Position numbers and translations under genes: made by a program. The notes beneath the pieces were generated by a model, which was not told the DNA's origin, ran no database searches, and saw only the letters and a list, made by a program, of their open reading frames with translations. Positions 33,655 to 45,137 of a stretch of 64,000 nucleotides of DNA are shown here, piece by piece. This DNA is from Chlorops oryzae. Taxonomy: Eukaryota; Arthropoda; Insecta; Diptera; Chloropidae. Each line of letters begins with the position of its first letter. Positions within the stretch are counted from its first letter, which is position 1. The DNA lies in the NCBI GenBank assembly GCA_020466095.1, contig CM035806.1, positions 129,689,156-129,753,155 on the forward strand, in the 5' to 3' direction.

Positions 33655-36599
33655 TATGTAGGTGTCGTATTTTCCGAAAATTCATCCCTTAATAGACGTC
33701 TATTTACACACAAGGTGTGGATGTTTTCGATCAAAGAAATCCGGTCTTTTCTTCGAAATGTGGACATTTAAGGACATCGTAAACAGGGGTTTTTTTGCAG
33801 TTATGCGGATTCTTTTTAAGCTCGGTAAATGTTGACTTGAGGCCAAGAAAAAAATTTCCTTACAGTTTTTCCTTAGAAGTTTAAATTCCATTTCGTTTGA
33901 TTTCAATGATTCATCTTAAAGAATGTGATCAAATTCGAAGAAGGGCATCATTCACAAATAAATAATAGAAAATAAAACACACACACACACATACATACGA
34001 AAAAATGCACCGCCCGCGCACTTTGTCTTGACAAGTTCTTTTCGAATTTTTCGAATTTTGACGCAAAAAAATCCCTTGATTTATAAATTTACATTTTATT
34101 TGTTTGCCAATTTTGTTTTATTGTTTATATTTCGGAATGTTTGTCGAAGGAAAATCGTTGCTAATTGTCGCTCCTTTCTCGTTTAAACGAACACACTCAC
34201 GTTAATCGGGCACGTTCATACGTAGGCGCCCACGTTCACATCCAGATGGCACGAGCTACACGAAACGAATGGCACAAATTCCACTTTTACTGGCATCCAA
34301 ACGATGAACGAACGGCGCACAGTGGAGCGAGAGTAAACAAAACATGGGGGAAATAATGCGAAATTTTTGTTTGCCATTAATATTATATAGTTAAGGGAAA
34401 TTATTAACTTATGTTGTTTTCACGCATGGCTGAAGTCATATGCTAATTTTATTTTCATTAACCGAAGATTTTTTCAGGAAAGGATTTCTTACATTTTATT
34501 TTTAGGAAATACTTAATTTTTTTTGTTTTTTTTTTTTTGTTAATTATTGGGTTTTCCCTCCAACAATTAGTATTTGCATATACAAAATTAAGAAAATACA
34601 TATACAAGACCACTTTCTAGAGTAGAACATTTATCCATGTCCTTCGATATTTTTGAAAGGAACCGTAATGTAAAGGGTTTCCACTAAGCACTATATGCGA
34701 AAATATATTGGACCGAAAATTACACATACGCGGAAAGAGCTCCGGTACAAGTAATCCCCATATCACCTGTCAAGGGTTTTCTCTTCTGATTTCGGTAAAA
34801 TTTTTCAAATTTATAATACCAAAACGGTGTCCAGGAGCGCTCGGAGATAGTTGACGTCTTGGTAGGAGTTGTCCAGCCTTAATTTCTCTTCATTTGAATA
34901 ACAAAATTTTTTATCAAATTCTAACGGGTTTGGGAGCTATGGCCCTTTAATAGTAAAAAGGGTAAAAATTTTTAAATTTTTAGATTTTTTCGATTTTCAT
35001 CTACCAGATGGTGTTTTTTCCGGTCAGTTATAACTACGTTACTTTTCTCCATATCTAAGGTTAAAACTCTGGTCTTCACACGAAAATAAAATAATAACCG
35101 GCTTACGAGTTATAGCCCTTTAAAATTGACCTGTGATTTTTTGCATTTGTAAAATATTTCCGCGGTACAGTTAAAATTTTGCTTACATTTTACGCATTGC
35201 ACCGTGTAACTCTTATTGTGTGTTCAGCATTTAATGCGGAAAAAAGCATGTATGGCTAGTGGGCGTGGTCGATTTGGATAAAACTTTTATATTTTTTTTC
35301 TTTTTTTCCCCCCATAATTAAGTCAGAATAATGCAAAGTATCATTGCCGTGCGAACAGTGCTTATATTTACTTATATTTTATCCCACAAGTGTATGGCCT
35401 CATTGCACTGTGTGGCATCGCATCGCATGGCATCGCAGCCGGCAGTACGAGTATTGCTGTGCTGTTTGTGCTGTGCTCTGTGTTCTGTGTTCTGTGTGTA
35501 GCGTTGTGGGGCCGATGAAGCTGTTGGGGTAGCGTCGGGTATGCGGGTCAGTGAAACGATTTGGTCTTATTCGGCAGTGTCAACAACAGCAGCAGGAACA
35601 TCTGGAGCGCGCGCGCGAATCACATGCTCCCAACCGGATGCAGCCTGCGATAGCATTTATCGAAGCAACGAATAAATGCAACAACAACAACCAATGTGGT
35701 GTGGGTGCAGAGCTACAATAAAAATGAAAGGAAAAATTCAAATAGAAATAAAAGTAAGAAAATGAAATAAAATAGAATAAAATAAAAAGAGAGACCAGAA
35801 GTGAAACACGCCACAGGACACACTAGGGAGCGACGGAACGGTGCGCCGTATCGGTGGCTCCAACGATGGGTCGTTCGACTAAGATGGATGACATAGTGCT
35901 GCGGGTAATGGATACTCTTCAAATTTGCTAACGTGCATTTGAGTATATCCTTGCCTTTTACTCTTACATGCTCGTATTTGCTAAAAAATTTGTGCAATTC
36001 TCTGGAAATCTATCGCTGGATATGAAGCATATGAATTGCATTTTAAATTGTTACAATCATCGTCATCGCATGTCGTTCGCATCGATTCCTTATTCCGCTT
36101 GGCTTCTCTCCGTTCCCTCCCTTTCATTTTTCTTTAAAATAATGGCTTTCTTCGAACAGAATTCAATCAATTGCATATTCAATAATAATTGCTACATACT
36201 TGCATCCATCCATCCGGATTTGTGCATTTCAAGGGGTGGATAGGATGTTGTTATATAGTGTTGTGCCCTACTCATTCTTTTTTATTTCATCAAGTAAGTA
36301 TTTGTAATATTTTTGATGAAGTTCAGAGTTCGTTTTTTTTTTTTTCTTTTCTTTTGCGAGAAATATGTTAGTCTTAATTAACTAAAAGGAATTTCCTGGA
36401 GCATTTTTAAATAATCATATTTTCACTTGCAAGGGCGTACCGAGAGAAAGAATGCTTTGCTGGTACTTATATTTTCCATATTGATGATTTGTGGTATATT
36501 GAGCAATTGGGTCTAGTTACAAACTGGTCGAAAAAGGACTATTTGTAATCAGTTTTTCGAAAAAAATTTAAGCGCCAAAATTCTTAGGATTTTTCACTT
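33655..36599. other. Intergenic sequence, no gene supported
   Basis: Includes a GC-richer stretch at 34,165-34,345 and another with GCATCGCATCGCATGGC and TGTGCTGTGCTC runs at 35,405-35,500 plus a GCGCGCGCG run at 35,608-35,616. These could be regulatory or 5' untranslated sequence of a neighbouring gene, but no splice-linked coding exon is seen. Confidence 0.35.
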
Positions 36600-37402
36600 A
36601 TGGGCAATTCCACGAGAAACTGTGCCACCCGTCACAGCCATTCAGAGCACAAATACTGTAATTTCAGTGCTAAGCGATTGTTAAACGTTTTCAAAATTTT
36701 AGATCCTTCAGAATCACGTCCTTTTTTTCCAATTATTATGCGCTATAACCTTAACAAGTACGGGTGTTATAGTCAGGCGAGCCTGACAATAGAATACCCG
36801 ACACAGACACACATGTTCAAATAATTTTTAATATCAAGAGGTGTTTAAGGCCAAAAGGGGCCCCATATACCGACTTTTGTTAAATTTCTTTATGAAAACC
36901 ACCCCTGTGCCACGCCCACTTTTCCAATTTCTTTGAATTCTAATCGGAGGCTTACATATACGCTCAAATTCTAAGTTTCATTGAAATATTTGGAAAGTCA
37001 GATTTTGGAGCAGTTTTGAGATTTTTGGAACAGACCCTAGTACTAGAGGTACCCTTAAAAATGGTCCGATCGGGTCCATTCGCGAACTTGTTCTTACTCA
37101 TGTGCCTGTGAGTACGTATACAAAATTTGGTCAAGATAAATCAACTCGTTCGATAAGAAAACTGGACACAAACAGACGGACATGTCTAAATCGAATCTCC
37201 TGGTGACGCTGATCATTTCTATATAACAGGTTGGCTGATAAGTCCCCGGTCTGACACATAGATGGCGTCGCTAGTATTAAATGCATATTATTTTTATAAG
37301 TGGCAACCTTCAAATGATTCGTGTCAAAATTTGACGTCTGTAAGTCATTAGTTTGTGAGATAGAGCGTCTTTTGTGAAGCAACTTTTGTTATTGTGAAAA
37401 AA

Positions 37403-38605
37403 ATGGAAAAAAAGGAATTTCGTGTTTTGATAAAATACTGTTTTCTGAAGGGAAAAAATACAGTGGAAGCAAAAACTTGGCTTGATAATGAGTTTCCGGA
37501 CTCTGCCCCAGGAAAATCAACAATAATTGATTGGTATGCAAAATTCAAGCGTGGTGAAATGAGCATGGAGGACGGTGAACGCAGTGGACGCCCGAAAGAG
37601 GTGGTTACCGACGAAAACATCAAAAAAATTCACAAAATGATTTTGAATGACCGTAAAATGAAGTTGATCGAGATAGCAGAGGCCTTAAAGATATCAAAGG
37701 AGCGTGTTGGTCATATCATTCATCAATATTTGGATATGAAAAAGCTCTGTGCAAAATGGGTGCCGCGCGAGCTCACATTTGACCAAAAACAACAACGTGT
37801 TGATGATTCTGAGCGGTGTTTGCAGCTGTTAACTCGCAATACACCCGAGTTTTTGCGTCGATATGTGACAATGGATGAAACATGGCTCTATCACTACACT
37901 CCTGAGTCCAATCGACAGTCGGCTGAGTGGACAGCGATCGGTGAACCGTCTCCGAAGCGTGGAAAGACTCAAAAGTCCGCTGGCAAAGTAATGGCCTCTG
38001 TTTTTTGGGATGGGCATGGAATAATTTTTATCGATTATCTTGAGAAGGGAAAAACCATCAACAGTGACTATTATATGTCGTTATTGGAGCGTTTGAAGGT
38101 CGAAATCGCGGCAAAACGGCCCCATATGAAGAAGAAAAAAGTCTTGTTCCACCAAGACAACGCACCGTGCCACAAGTCATTGAGAACGATGGCAAAAATT
38201 CATGAATTAGGCTTCGAATTGCTTCCCCACCCACCGTATTCTCCAGATCTGACCCCCAGCGACTTTTTCTTGTTCTCAGACCTCAAAAGGATGCTCGCAG
38301 GGAAAAAATTTGGCTGCAATGAAGAGGTGATCGACGAAACTGAGGCCTATTTTGAGGCAAAACCGAAGGAGTACTACCAAAATGGTATCAAAAAATTGGA
38401 AGGTCGTTATAATCGTTGTATCGCTCTTGAAGGGAACTATCCCAGCGGGACCCAGCGGGAAGTTTGTTCTTCGATTACCTTATTCGTCGAGGAATTCCTC
38501 GATGAAAGGGTCATGGGAGAATGCTTCGAAGAAAAAGGTAAGGGAAGCGGAATAATTATTGCTCACATAGTCGTCGTAGACTTTTTGATGAGGGGTTCGT
38601 CATAG
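37403..38605 (+). CDS. Mariner transposase with altered C-terminus (copy B)
   Basis: The reading frame is intact from MEKKEFRVL through all mariner motifs: WVPRELTF, MDETWLYHY, HQDNAPCH and YSPDLTPSDFF with the third catalytic Asp. The spacing between the last two Asp fits DD34D. It matches remembered Himar1 almost residue for residue up to ALEGNY. There a 314-bp element replaces the final two codons and stop, adding about 56 unrelated residues (400 instead of about 348). Differences from copy A include P/L before YSPDL, T/A after it, and D/A in EEVI-ETEAYF. Whether the fused tail abolishes activity is unknown. Confidence 0.95.
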   Translation: MEKKEFRVLIKYCFLKGKNTVEAKTWLDNEFPDSAPGKSTIIDWYAKFKRGEMSMEDGERSGRPKEVVTDENIKKIHKMILNDRKMKLIEIAEALKISKERVGHIIHQYLDMKKLCAKWVPRELTFDQKQQRVDDSERCLQLLTRNTPEFLRRYVTMDETWLYHYTPESNRQSAEWTAIGEPSPKRGKTQKSAGKVMASVFWDGHGIIFIDYLEKGKTINSDYYMSLLERLKVEIAAKRPHMKKKKVLFHQDNAPCHKSLRTMAKIHELGFELLPHPPYSPDLTPSDFFLFSDLKRMLAGKKFGCNEEVIDETEAYFEAKPKEYYQNGIKKLEGRYNRCIALEGNYPSGTQREVCSSITLFVEEFLDERVMGECFEEKGKGSGIIIAHIVVVDFLMRGSS

Positions 38606-38754
38606 AATTCTTCAACAAAGAAGTAAGCGAAAGAGGTAACGAACGAATTTTCAATGACATCGCCGTGTTAATTTTCATCGACGCGGGTAAGTGGTAGACA
38701 TATGTTGTATCGATTACCTCGCTCGTTTACCAATGTCTACCTTTTCCCGCTGGG
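38441..38754. mobile_element. CCCAG-class element inserted in mariner
   Basis: The ends CCCAGCGGGA and TCCCGCTGGG are flanked by AT (38,439-38,440; 38,755-38,756). Copy A shows the uninterrupted AACTATGTTGAATAA, so the 2-bp AT duplication is directly proven. CCCAGCGGGA is doubled at the left end. The interior iterates CGATTACCT, TTCGTCGA and GGTAAG-like words. Non-coding. Confidence 0.9.
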
Positions 38755-40103
38755 ATGTTGAATAATAAAAACGAATTTTGACAAAAAATTTGTTTTTCTT
38801 TTTTAGACCGGGGACTTATCAGCCAACCTGTTATATGGTCTATCTCGACTGGTTCTGGGTGTTACACACAACCACACAAACGCAATATACCCTCGACACA
38901 GAGTGTGTCGGGTATAAAAACAACATTAGAGTGGTGAGCACAGCTTTTATTTTTTTGTCATTAAAATCAGGGACTGTAAAAGCTATAAAATTTATTATTA
39001 AAATTACAAATTAAAGTTATTTCAAAACTTTTTGCAGAAAATTAAATTTTATAAAATAAGGCTCATTTGCTACTGTTCCGGTTACAGGTTTTCGTTACGA
39101 TATCTTCTCAAAATGTCAAAATTTTCAGACAAATTTTTTGTTTTTCGGAACGAAAAAATTTAACCAGAACAATAGCAAATGTGGCTAAAGTGACGGTTAG
39201 ACGATATGGTTAATGACCAAACGTTTGGTTGAAATCATTTGGTTAAATTTTGGCTTGTATGCTCATTTGTCAGCAAGACATTTGTTTAGCGGTTACACGA
39301 TATGCACATTTTGTCCCAAAACGTTTGCTCACCACCAATTCTAGATAGTGTCCAAATAATGTTCGGTCCCAAATTGCTTTTTCGGTTTGCTTGGGTGTTA
39401 CACGATATGCACGATAGTGACCAAATTAAATTATGGCCAACTGTCAATTGACGCCAAATAATATTGTTGTGAATGGGTATTTCCACAGAAAATGACCCCT
39501 CACAGCTCAAAAATAAAATTGCCAAATTTTAATTTTTTTTTTCGTTAATATTACACAAAATAAATGTATTTGTCATTTACCGGAAGATTTACTTTCATTT
39601 TCTTTATAATAACAAAAATACGCAACTTTGAATTTGGTACAATGTGTGCGATCTTATTCTCATGAATTGCACGGTCAATTTTAGCCCTTCGTCAACAGTT
39701 TTCTAACGGTAGTTTATGAACAAAACAAATACGAGCTGAAAGCTGAAAGTTTTCTCAATGAGCACCAAAAATTTTAAAGGCGAGAAGTTAAAATTAAACA
39801 TTTTGTGAATTGTTTAAAAATAACCTTACTGAATGTAACGACCGTTACCCTAAAAGAACAAAAGTTTTATTTTATCGTAATTATTTTAAACGAATTCATT
39901 TTATTGTTGCAGAAAGTATGAAGGTAAGTAAGATGAAGAATTTTCTTAGGCGAAATTAGCGTCAAAAGCCTCCTATGATTTCTTAAACATTTTTTTAAAG
40001 ATGTAACGACCGTTACTTTTTTTTGGCGTTTTGTATGTGAACTGTTTTCGTCTTAAATAGTTGATTGGAATCTTACTAGTTTAGCTGAAAAATTAACGTT
40101 TTT

Positions 40104-41441
40104 ATACCTTTTCCGAAGGAAAGGGTATATTAAGTTTGGCACGGTGTATGTAACATACCAAAGGAGTCGCGGTAGATATAGACATATATATTATATATAT
40201 TCTTGATCAGGGTGACAAGAGGAATCGATCTAGCCATGTCTGTCTGTCTGTCTGTCTTTCTGTCTGTCTGTCTGTCTGTCTGTCGGTCACACTTTAGTTT
40301 TTCGTAATTTACTCCTAAGCCCTTCTTGGGTCGTGGGAAGTGGTTCAGAAGTTTCAAAAATCACGATTTTTAACGTTTTTCCTGGATAACTTTTTTACTA
40401 TACATCCCAGCTTATTGAAATTTGGTGTGTGTATAGCTACTATGTAGACTTAAGCTTTCGCTGAAAAAAAATTGCGACATCGCTATAACTATGGTCATCA
40501 TTCTACACAATAGAAAAAAACACTCTTTCTCTTATTCTCATATCTGAATACAAAAATTATTTTTTTGCTTCTTCTGATTGTGTATTTTGCCGCCAAATAA
40601 AGTCGTCCATTATGGATAAATTTTGACCATGACCACATTTCGCGAAATTCGCAAAAATTGATTTTCACTATTTTGAATTGAGTATTTCGCAGCTAAACAA
40701 AATGTCCTCTAAGGGTTAAAATTTGATCAAGACCACCATCCGCGAAATTCGCGAAAATTTGATTTTCACTATTTTGAAGTGAGTATTTCGCATCTAAACT
40801 AAATTTCCTCTAAGGGTTAAAATTTGATCAAGACCACCATCCGCGAAATTCACGAAAATTTGATTTTCACTAGTTTGAATTGAGTATTTCGCAGTTAAAC
40901 AAAATGTCCTCTAAGGATTAAAATTTGATCAAGACCACCATCCGCGAAATTCGCGAAAACCTGATTTTCACTATTTTTAATTGAGTATTTCGCAGCTAAA
41001 CAAAATCTCCTCTAAGGGTTAAAATTTGATCAAGACCACCATCCGCGAAATTCGCAAAAATTTGATTTTCACTATTTTGAAGTGAGTATTTCGCAGCTAA
41101 ACTAAATTTCCTCTAAGGGTTAAAATGTGATCAAGACCACCATCCGCGAAATTCGCGAAAATTTGATTTTCACTATTTTGAATTGAGTATTTCGCAGCTA
41201 GACATATTGTCCTCTAACGGTTAAAATTTGACCATGACCACCATTTGCGAAATTTTTTTGCTTAATAATAATCTCGAGTTTTAGAACCTAAATCGAAGTA
41301 CAGATATGGTATAAATAGATATCCAAGCTAGAACAACGAAAACGGCAGGAATTTTCGTTAAGGTAATGTTTTAACATATTTTAGGCTGAGGAAAAGGTAT
41401 GTGTGCAATCGGCTTTGCCGATGTAAACTTCTTTACTTGTT
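40104..41441 (+). mobile_element. Helentron/DINE-like element with satellite core
   Basis: Layout in order: TACCTTTTCCGAAGGAAAGG start, a GATCTAGCCATG box followed by a (GTCT)n microsatellite (40,238-40,284), a 101-bp tandem array, then GGAAAAGGTA (inverse of the start) and a terminal hairpin ATCGGCTTTGCCGAT before TTCTTTACTTGTT. Subterminal inverted repeats, a GTCY microsatellite and a 3' hairpin are the known layout of DINE-1/Helentron-derived elements. The family assignment is from that layout. Confidence 0.6.
40580..41265 (+). repeat. 101-bp tandem array (about 6.7 units)
   Basis: The landmark GACCACCATCCGCGAAAT recurs at 40,631, 40,731, 40,832, 40,933, 41,034, 41,135 and 41,236, i.e. 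every 100-101 bp. Each unit carries TGATTTTCACTATTTTGAA and GAGTATTTCGCAGCTAAAC. The related element at 53,565-54,085 has only about three units. Confidence 0.95.
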
Positions 41442-41854
41442 AATTTATGCTTTGCAATACAAGACTTTAATGTTGACATAACTTGGACTTTATTTGCATC
41501 TGGAAATAATTTAGTTTGGTTTGAAAACAAACCCATTCCTTCAACAAAACGTTTCGAAGAATTTAATAAGATTTTTTACTTGGCACATTCTGTGCAAAAT
41601 TTTACACAAAATGATGTTAATTTCCGAAATTCGAAAACAACACATTTATAAAGTAACGACCGTTACCTTTTCAATGGTCGAAAAAAAGTATTTAAGTTAG
41701 TGTTTTTATTAATTCTTTCGATAGCTACGGATTCGTGAACTTTCGTAGGTTCGAAATTAAGAAATTCTCGTGGCATATATGCTTTGGTCGGAATTTTATT
41801 TAAGAAATCTCCGAAAATCGGTAACGACCGTTACTTTGGAAACACCCGCATAGA

Positions 41855-42223
41855 ATGAACACATCGGCCAGAGATTGTTTTAATAAAATGTCGCTAAATG
41901 CAAAAAATAAAAGAATTCTTGCCGTCGTATTGGCCGGCTATATTTTTGACGACGATTCGGACCGAACTGTGTTTGAAAAGCCTCGCAAACGTCCCCGAGT
42001 TTGGGTAAGGAATTGGGTTACTCGTCGGGACCAAGAAGGGTTTTGCGCAAAGTTGTACAAAGAGCTGGAAGAAGAAAAGGCCGAATTGTACAACAATTTT
42101 CTTCGAATGACGAAAGCTCAGATTGAAAATCTGCTTTCGTTGGTTTCACCCAAAAAGGATACAATTGTGCGAAAAAGCATTTCGGCTTGTGAAAGGCTCA
42201 TTTTGAAAACATCGATACGTTGA
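41855..42223 (+). CDS. PIF/Harbinger transposase N-terminal fragment
   Basis: A 122-codon frame containing RPRVWVRNWVTRRDQEGFCAKL, NNFLRMTKAQIENLLSLV and KDTIVRKSISACERL (segments given in pieces). This W-V-R-W...F-RM...LL-LV-P-I...R-I-ERL pattern is the conserved N-terminal region of PIF/Harbinger (HARBI1-like) nucleases as I know the family. The frame stops right after ERLILKT, before any catalytic DDE residue, so it is a truncated and probably inactive remnant. Whether the short product is still made is unknown. Confidence 0.65.
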   Translation: MNTSARDCFNKMSLNAKNKRILAVVLAGYIFDDDSDRTVFEKPRKRPRVWVRNWVTRRDQEGFCAKLYKELEEEKAELYNNFLRMTKAQIENLLSLVSPKKDTIVRKSISACERLILKTSIR

Positions 42224-42712
42224 ATATCGATTTCTTTCAAAACATTTTAGATTTCTGTTGAAATAAATATATAAAACCACTTTTTTTTAAAAACCGCTTA
42301 AATTTATCTTAACTTTCGACACAAACGTTTGCCATTTGGTCATGGGTCTATTTTTCAGCTTGACCAAATGACAAATCAGCGCAAATTCGTCCCATTTGTT
42401 AAACAAATTTGTCCGTGTTGTCCCAAAGGGGTGTTACACGATATGGCTAGTTTGGCATCCAAACGTTTGGCTGCAGCATGAACAAACGTAACCAAATGAC
42501 ATTTGACCATACACCGAGAGAAATAACAACAGTTAAATCAACTACTTAGAACAGTTAAAGTAAGAGTGGTCAAATAAACTGTATTCCGCGTTAAATGCAC
42601 TGAAAAAGGCAGTCAAATGAACAGTTGAAAAACAGTTACTTTTTATGTCCAAATTCGCTTTCGTTCACTTAGACGTATAAGTTCGCATTCTGATCAACTG
42701 TCTCCGGAGTTT

Positions 42713-43038
42713 TCGATAGCTCAGTTGTTTAAGCTGTGACTCGACAGTCGTGAGCTTCGGGGTTCTATCCCTGCTGGCTCCCTGTTGTGGGTGGCTCTGG
42801 GATAGCGTATGGGATGCGTGCTATGCTCTTGATCCCAGGGTCCGAGGTTCGATTCCCGGCACAGGCGAAACGGAGTGTAATGTTCCAAGCCTAGCACTGG
42901 TTTTTCAAAAATCGCATGTTAGGGGCACACTACATAATACGACAATACACTCACACAAACACAAGAAAACCTCCTTGGTATCACAATGGGCCGATTAACG
43001 GCCTAAGTGGCAGCCACTTCAACCTACCTACCTACCTA
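42713..43038 (+). repeat. Dimeric tRNA-derived SINE
   Basis: Two tRNA-like promoter units stand in tandem. The first has GATAGCTCAGTTG (A box) and GGGGTTCTATCCC (B box, 42,759). The second has GATAGCGTATGGG and GAGGTTCGATTCCC (42,844). A body follows and then a tail of ACCTACCTACCT at 43,022-43,038. This is a typical layout for a transcribed dimeric SINE. Confidence 0.65.
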
Positions 43039-43202
43039 GTTGTTTTGGAAGACAAAAATATTCTCCGTTTTAATTTACTTAATTTTTTTTAATGGTTTAC
43101 TTTCAAGCAAAAAATTTTGGGAGTGAAACAATTCGTTAAGCACGTCCCCCAAAACTTGAGCAACCATAAACTCAAGTGAGCATTTTGACCAACAAAATAA
43201 AT

Positions 43203-43420
43203 TCGTTCGTTTAGCGTAATGGTTAAGACGTTCGCCCAGCGAAGTGGCGGTCAGCGGTTCAAGGCTCGGCCGAGGCGAGAAAATTTAAAGAGATGAAAGA
43301 GAAAAAGATTTAAATAGAAGCAAATAAATAAAGAAAAAATATAATAATTTAATAAAAAAAAAAAATTTAATAAAAGAAGGTAAAAAAAAGTCAAAGCAAA
43401 AAATAAATAAATTTTTTTTC
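43203..43420 (+). repeat. tRNA-derived SINE with A-rich tail
   Basis: TTAGCGTAATGGTTAAGACG gives an A box and CAGCGGTTCAAGGCTC a B-box-like core about 40 nt later. An A-rich 3' region (AAATAAATAAAGAAAAAAT and similar) follows to 43,420. The left end CGTTCGTTTAGCG resembles tRNA-Ser/Ala-like heads of insect SINEs. Confidence 0.55.
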
Positions 43421-44500
43421 CCAGTCGCTGGTGACAGTTGATTTAACCGCGAGACAGTTATATCAACCATCAGGTAGTTATATCCTTATTGACTGTGTTT
43501 GTACTGTTGAATTGACCGCTACTACACATAAGCTAACAATTAACGGTGAACTCGGTTATTTTAACCTGCTTTTTCAGTTAATATAACTACCTTTTTCTCT
43601 GGGTGTACGTATGGTTGGCGGTTACACGGTTTGGACTGGATTGGGACAAAAAATTACTCAAAAACAGCCAAAAATTGGTTACTAACCATATCGTCTAGCC
43701 TACCCATAAGACTTATATTCTAATTACACTACTGAACAAAAAAAAATATCCTCGACATTTGATACATTATTTCTATGTAGAATTTTGCGTTGAATCCAAA
43801 TATAATATGAAGTCAGATCGAAACATATTTAAATAACAGTGAAAAATAAACGCATTATTTTGCTAAATTGCGAATAACTCAGTCATTTTGCCATCAATTG
43901 ATTTATTTGATTTACACGGCGAAATAACGAGGGTATTTTTGTTTTATGTTACAAAAAAGTACATATGTGAAAGTTTCTAAATGGCTAAAAATGACGAAAA
44001 TTTACACAAATTATAGACTTTGAGTGAATATAACTCTTTTGCTTGTCGATGAATTTTAATAACTTTCATTTGATAAAACTAAAATAAAAATCGATTAACA
44101 AATATTGAAGATATTACATAAAAAGTGAGGTCGTCTTTTTCTGTAACCAAAAAATCGGTAATTTTGCAATGTCTCAAAAACTGTTCTACATTTAAACAAT
44201 CTGACTTCGTATTTGAATATTCTACAAAGAAATGATGTATCAAATGTTAAGGATATGAAAATTGTTGAACATATGTGGTGTAGTGTTATTATAAAAATTT
44301 AACATTTTAAGGCCCGATTGCTATTGCTCGATTAAAGTTTTCGTTCCGAAAAACAAAAAAAAATTTTTATGAAAATGTTGACATTTTGAGAGAATATCGT
44401 GACGATAAACTTTAACCGGAACAGTAGAAAATAACCTAAAAATAACAAAATATAAACCGATCAACTTAGCGCCACTTAAGTTACATTGCACAGTCAATAA

Positions 44501-44996
44501 GGAGACGTCCATTAATTACATCAACATAATTTTTCCAAATTTGTACCCCCTGCCCGCCTAAGGTGCGGTTTAGTAAGATTTTTCCGCACCCCCACCCCTC
44601 CTCGACAAATCTCGCGTAAGATTTTAACGTACGATTTTCCGCATATCGTCGGCCAAAAGTGTAAACCTGCTAAGTCCACTTTTAACCGATTCTGACTTTT
44701 CGATGTCATTCGAAAAAAAAGCACACTACGTCGTCAGGCAAAAAAATTCTTGTTTAATTTCAAATTGTTAATAGGTACCAAGAAATTGGTGATGAGTAAA
44801 ACTGATGAGTCCAGGTGTGTTCAAAGTTCGCAGCTAACACCAACAAATGACTCCAAAGTAGCTTTTCTATAGTGCACAGAATCGAATTTAGACGAGACTT
44901 CCTAGAGGACGAAAATAAACCATCCATATTTTGGGTTTCCTTCCTAAGCTTTAGGTTAAAAAAAAAAAATGTTTTTCGTTTTTAATGGACGTCCCC
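44501..44996. mobile_element. Zator-like MITE, TAA duplication
   Basis: The ends GGAGACGTCCATTAATTACA and, inverted, TTTTTAATGGACGTCCCC are flanked by TAA (44,498-44,500; 44,997-44,999). No coding frame. The GGG-ACGTCCATTAATTAC terminus with a 3-bp duplication fits elements often classed as Zator. The assignment is tentative. Confidence 0.75.
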
Positions 44997-45137
44997 TAAC
45001 TGGGTTGGAATTTGACAAAGAAGAAAGTGTAGCAATTTTGGGAAAAAGGCAGTGGGTTTGAATTTTGCGCAGTGAAAAACAAAATCAATGCAAAACTATG
45101 AATATTAATAAAGTTACCATCAATAACAATGTTAGTA

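Larger units (their letters stand above)
37226..38831 (+). mobile_element. Himar1-like mariner, copy B
   Basis: The ends ACAGGTTGGCTGATAAGTCC and its inverse are flanked by TA (37,224-37,225; 38,832-38,833). Length is 1,606 bp, of which 316 bp is a second insertion (38,441-38,754 plus a 2-bp duplication), leaving about 1.29 kb. Nearly identical to copy A, so both were mobile recently. Confidence 0.96.
36752..38930. mobile_element. Helentron/DINE-like element split by mariner copy B
   Basis: Starts AACAAGTACGG followed by a hairpin GTCAGGCGAGCCTGAC and AGAATACCCGAC. It ends near ATACCCTCGACA...TGTCGGGTATAAAAAC (38,886-38,925). The stretch 37,090-37,225 continues after the mariner at 38,832. 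The same sequence without mariner occurs at 46,553-46,790. A terminal ACAAGTA next to a hairpin also marks 47,187 and, inverted, 41,441, which is why I group them. Confidence 0.55.
42511..43606. mobile_element. ACACC-ended element with AACAGTTA words
   Basis: The left end ACACCGAGAGAAATAAC and right end TTTTTCTCTGGGTGT are inverted copies. Inside the ends, AACAGTTAA, CAGTTATAT and TTGACTG words are iterated on both strands. Two SINEs are nested in the middle. CTCTGGG at the right end resembles the CCCAG class, but no clear duplication is visible. Confidence 0.45.
39195..43703. mobile_element. Large PIF/Harbinger-like relic with nested repeats
   Basis: The left end GGTTAGACGATATGGTTA (39,195) and right end TAACCATATCGTCTAGCC (43,686-43,703) are inverted copies. 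Subterminal GTTACACGATATG, GTCCCAAA and CAAACGTTTGG words recur near both ends (39,282-39,410; 42,390-42,500; 43,618-43,640). Inside lie a truncated Harbinger-type protein frame, a Helentron-like element (40,104-41,441), and an ACACC-ended element carrying SINEs (42,511-43,606). Confidence 0.6.

Noticed and set aside
40237..41270. CRISPR-like array
   Set aside because: Units of 101 bp are contiguous tandem repeats without unique spacers, in a eukaryotic Helentron-like element.
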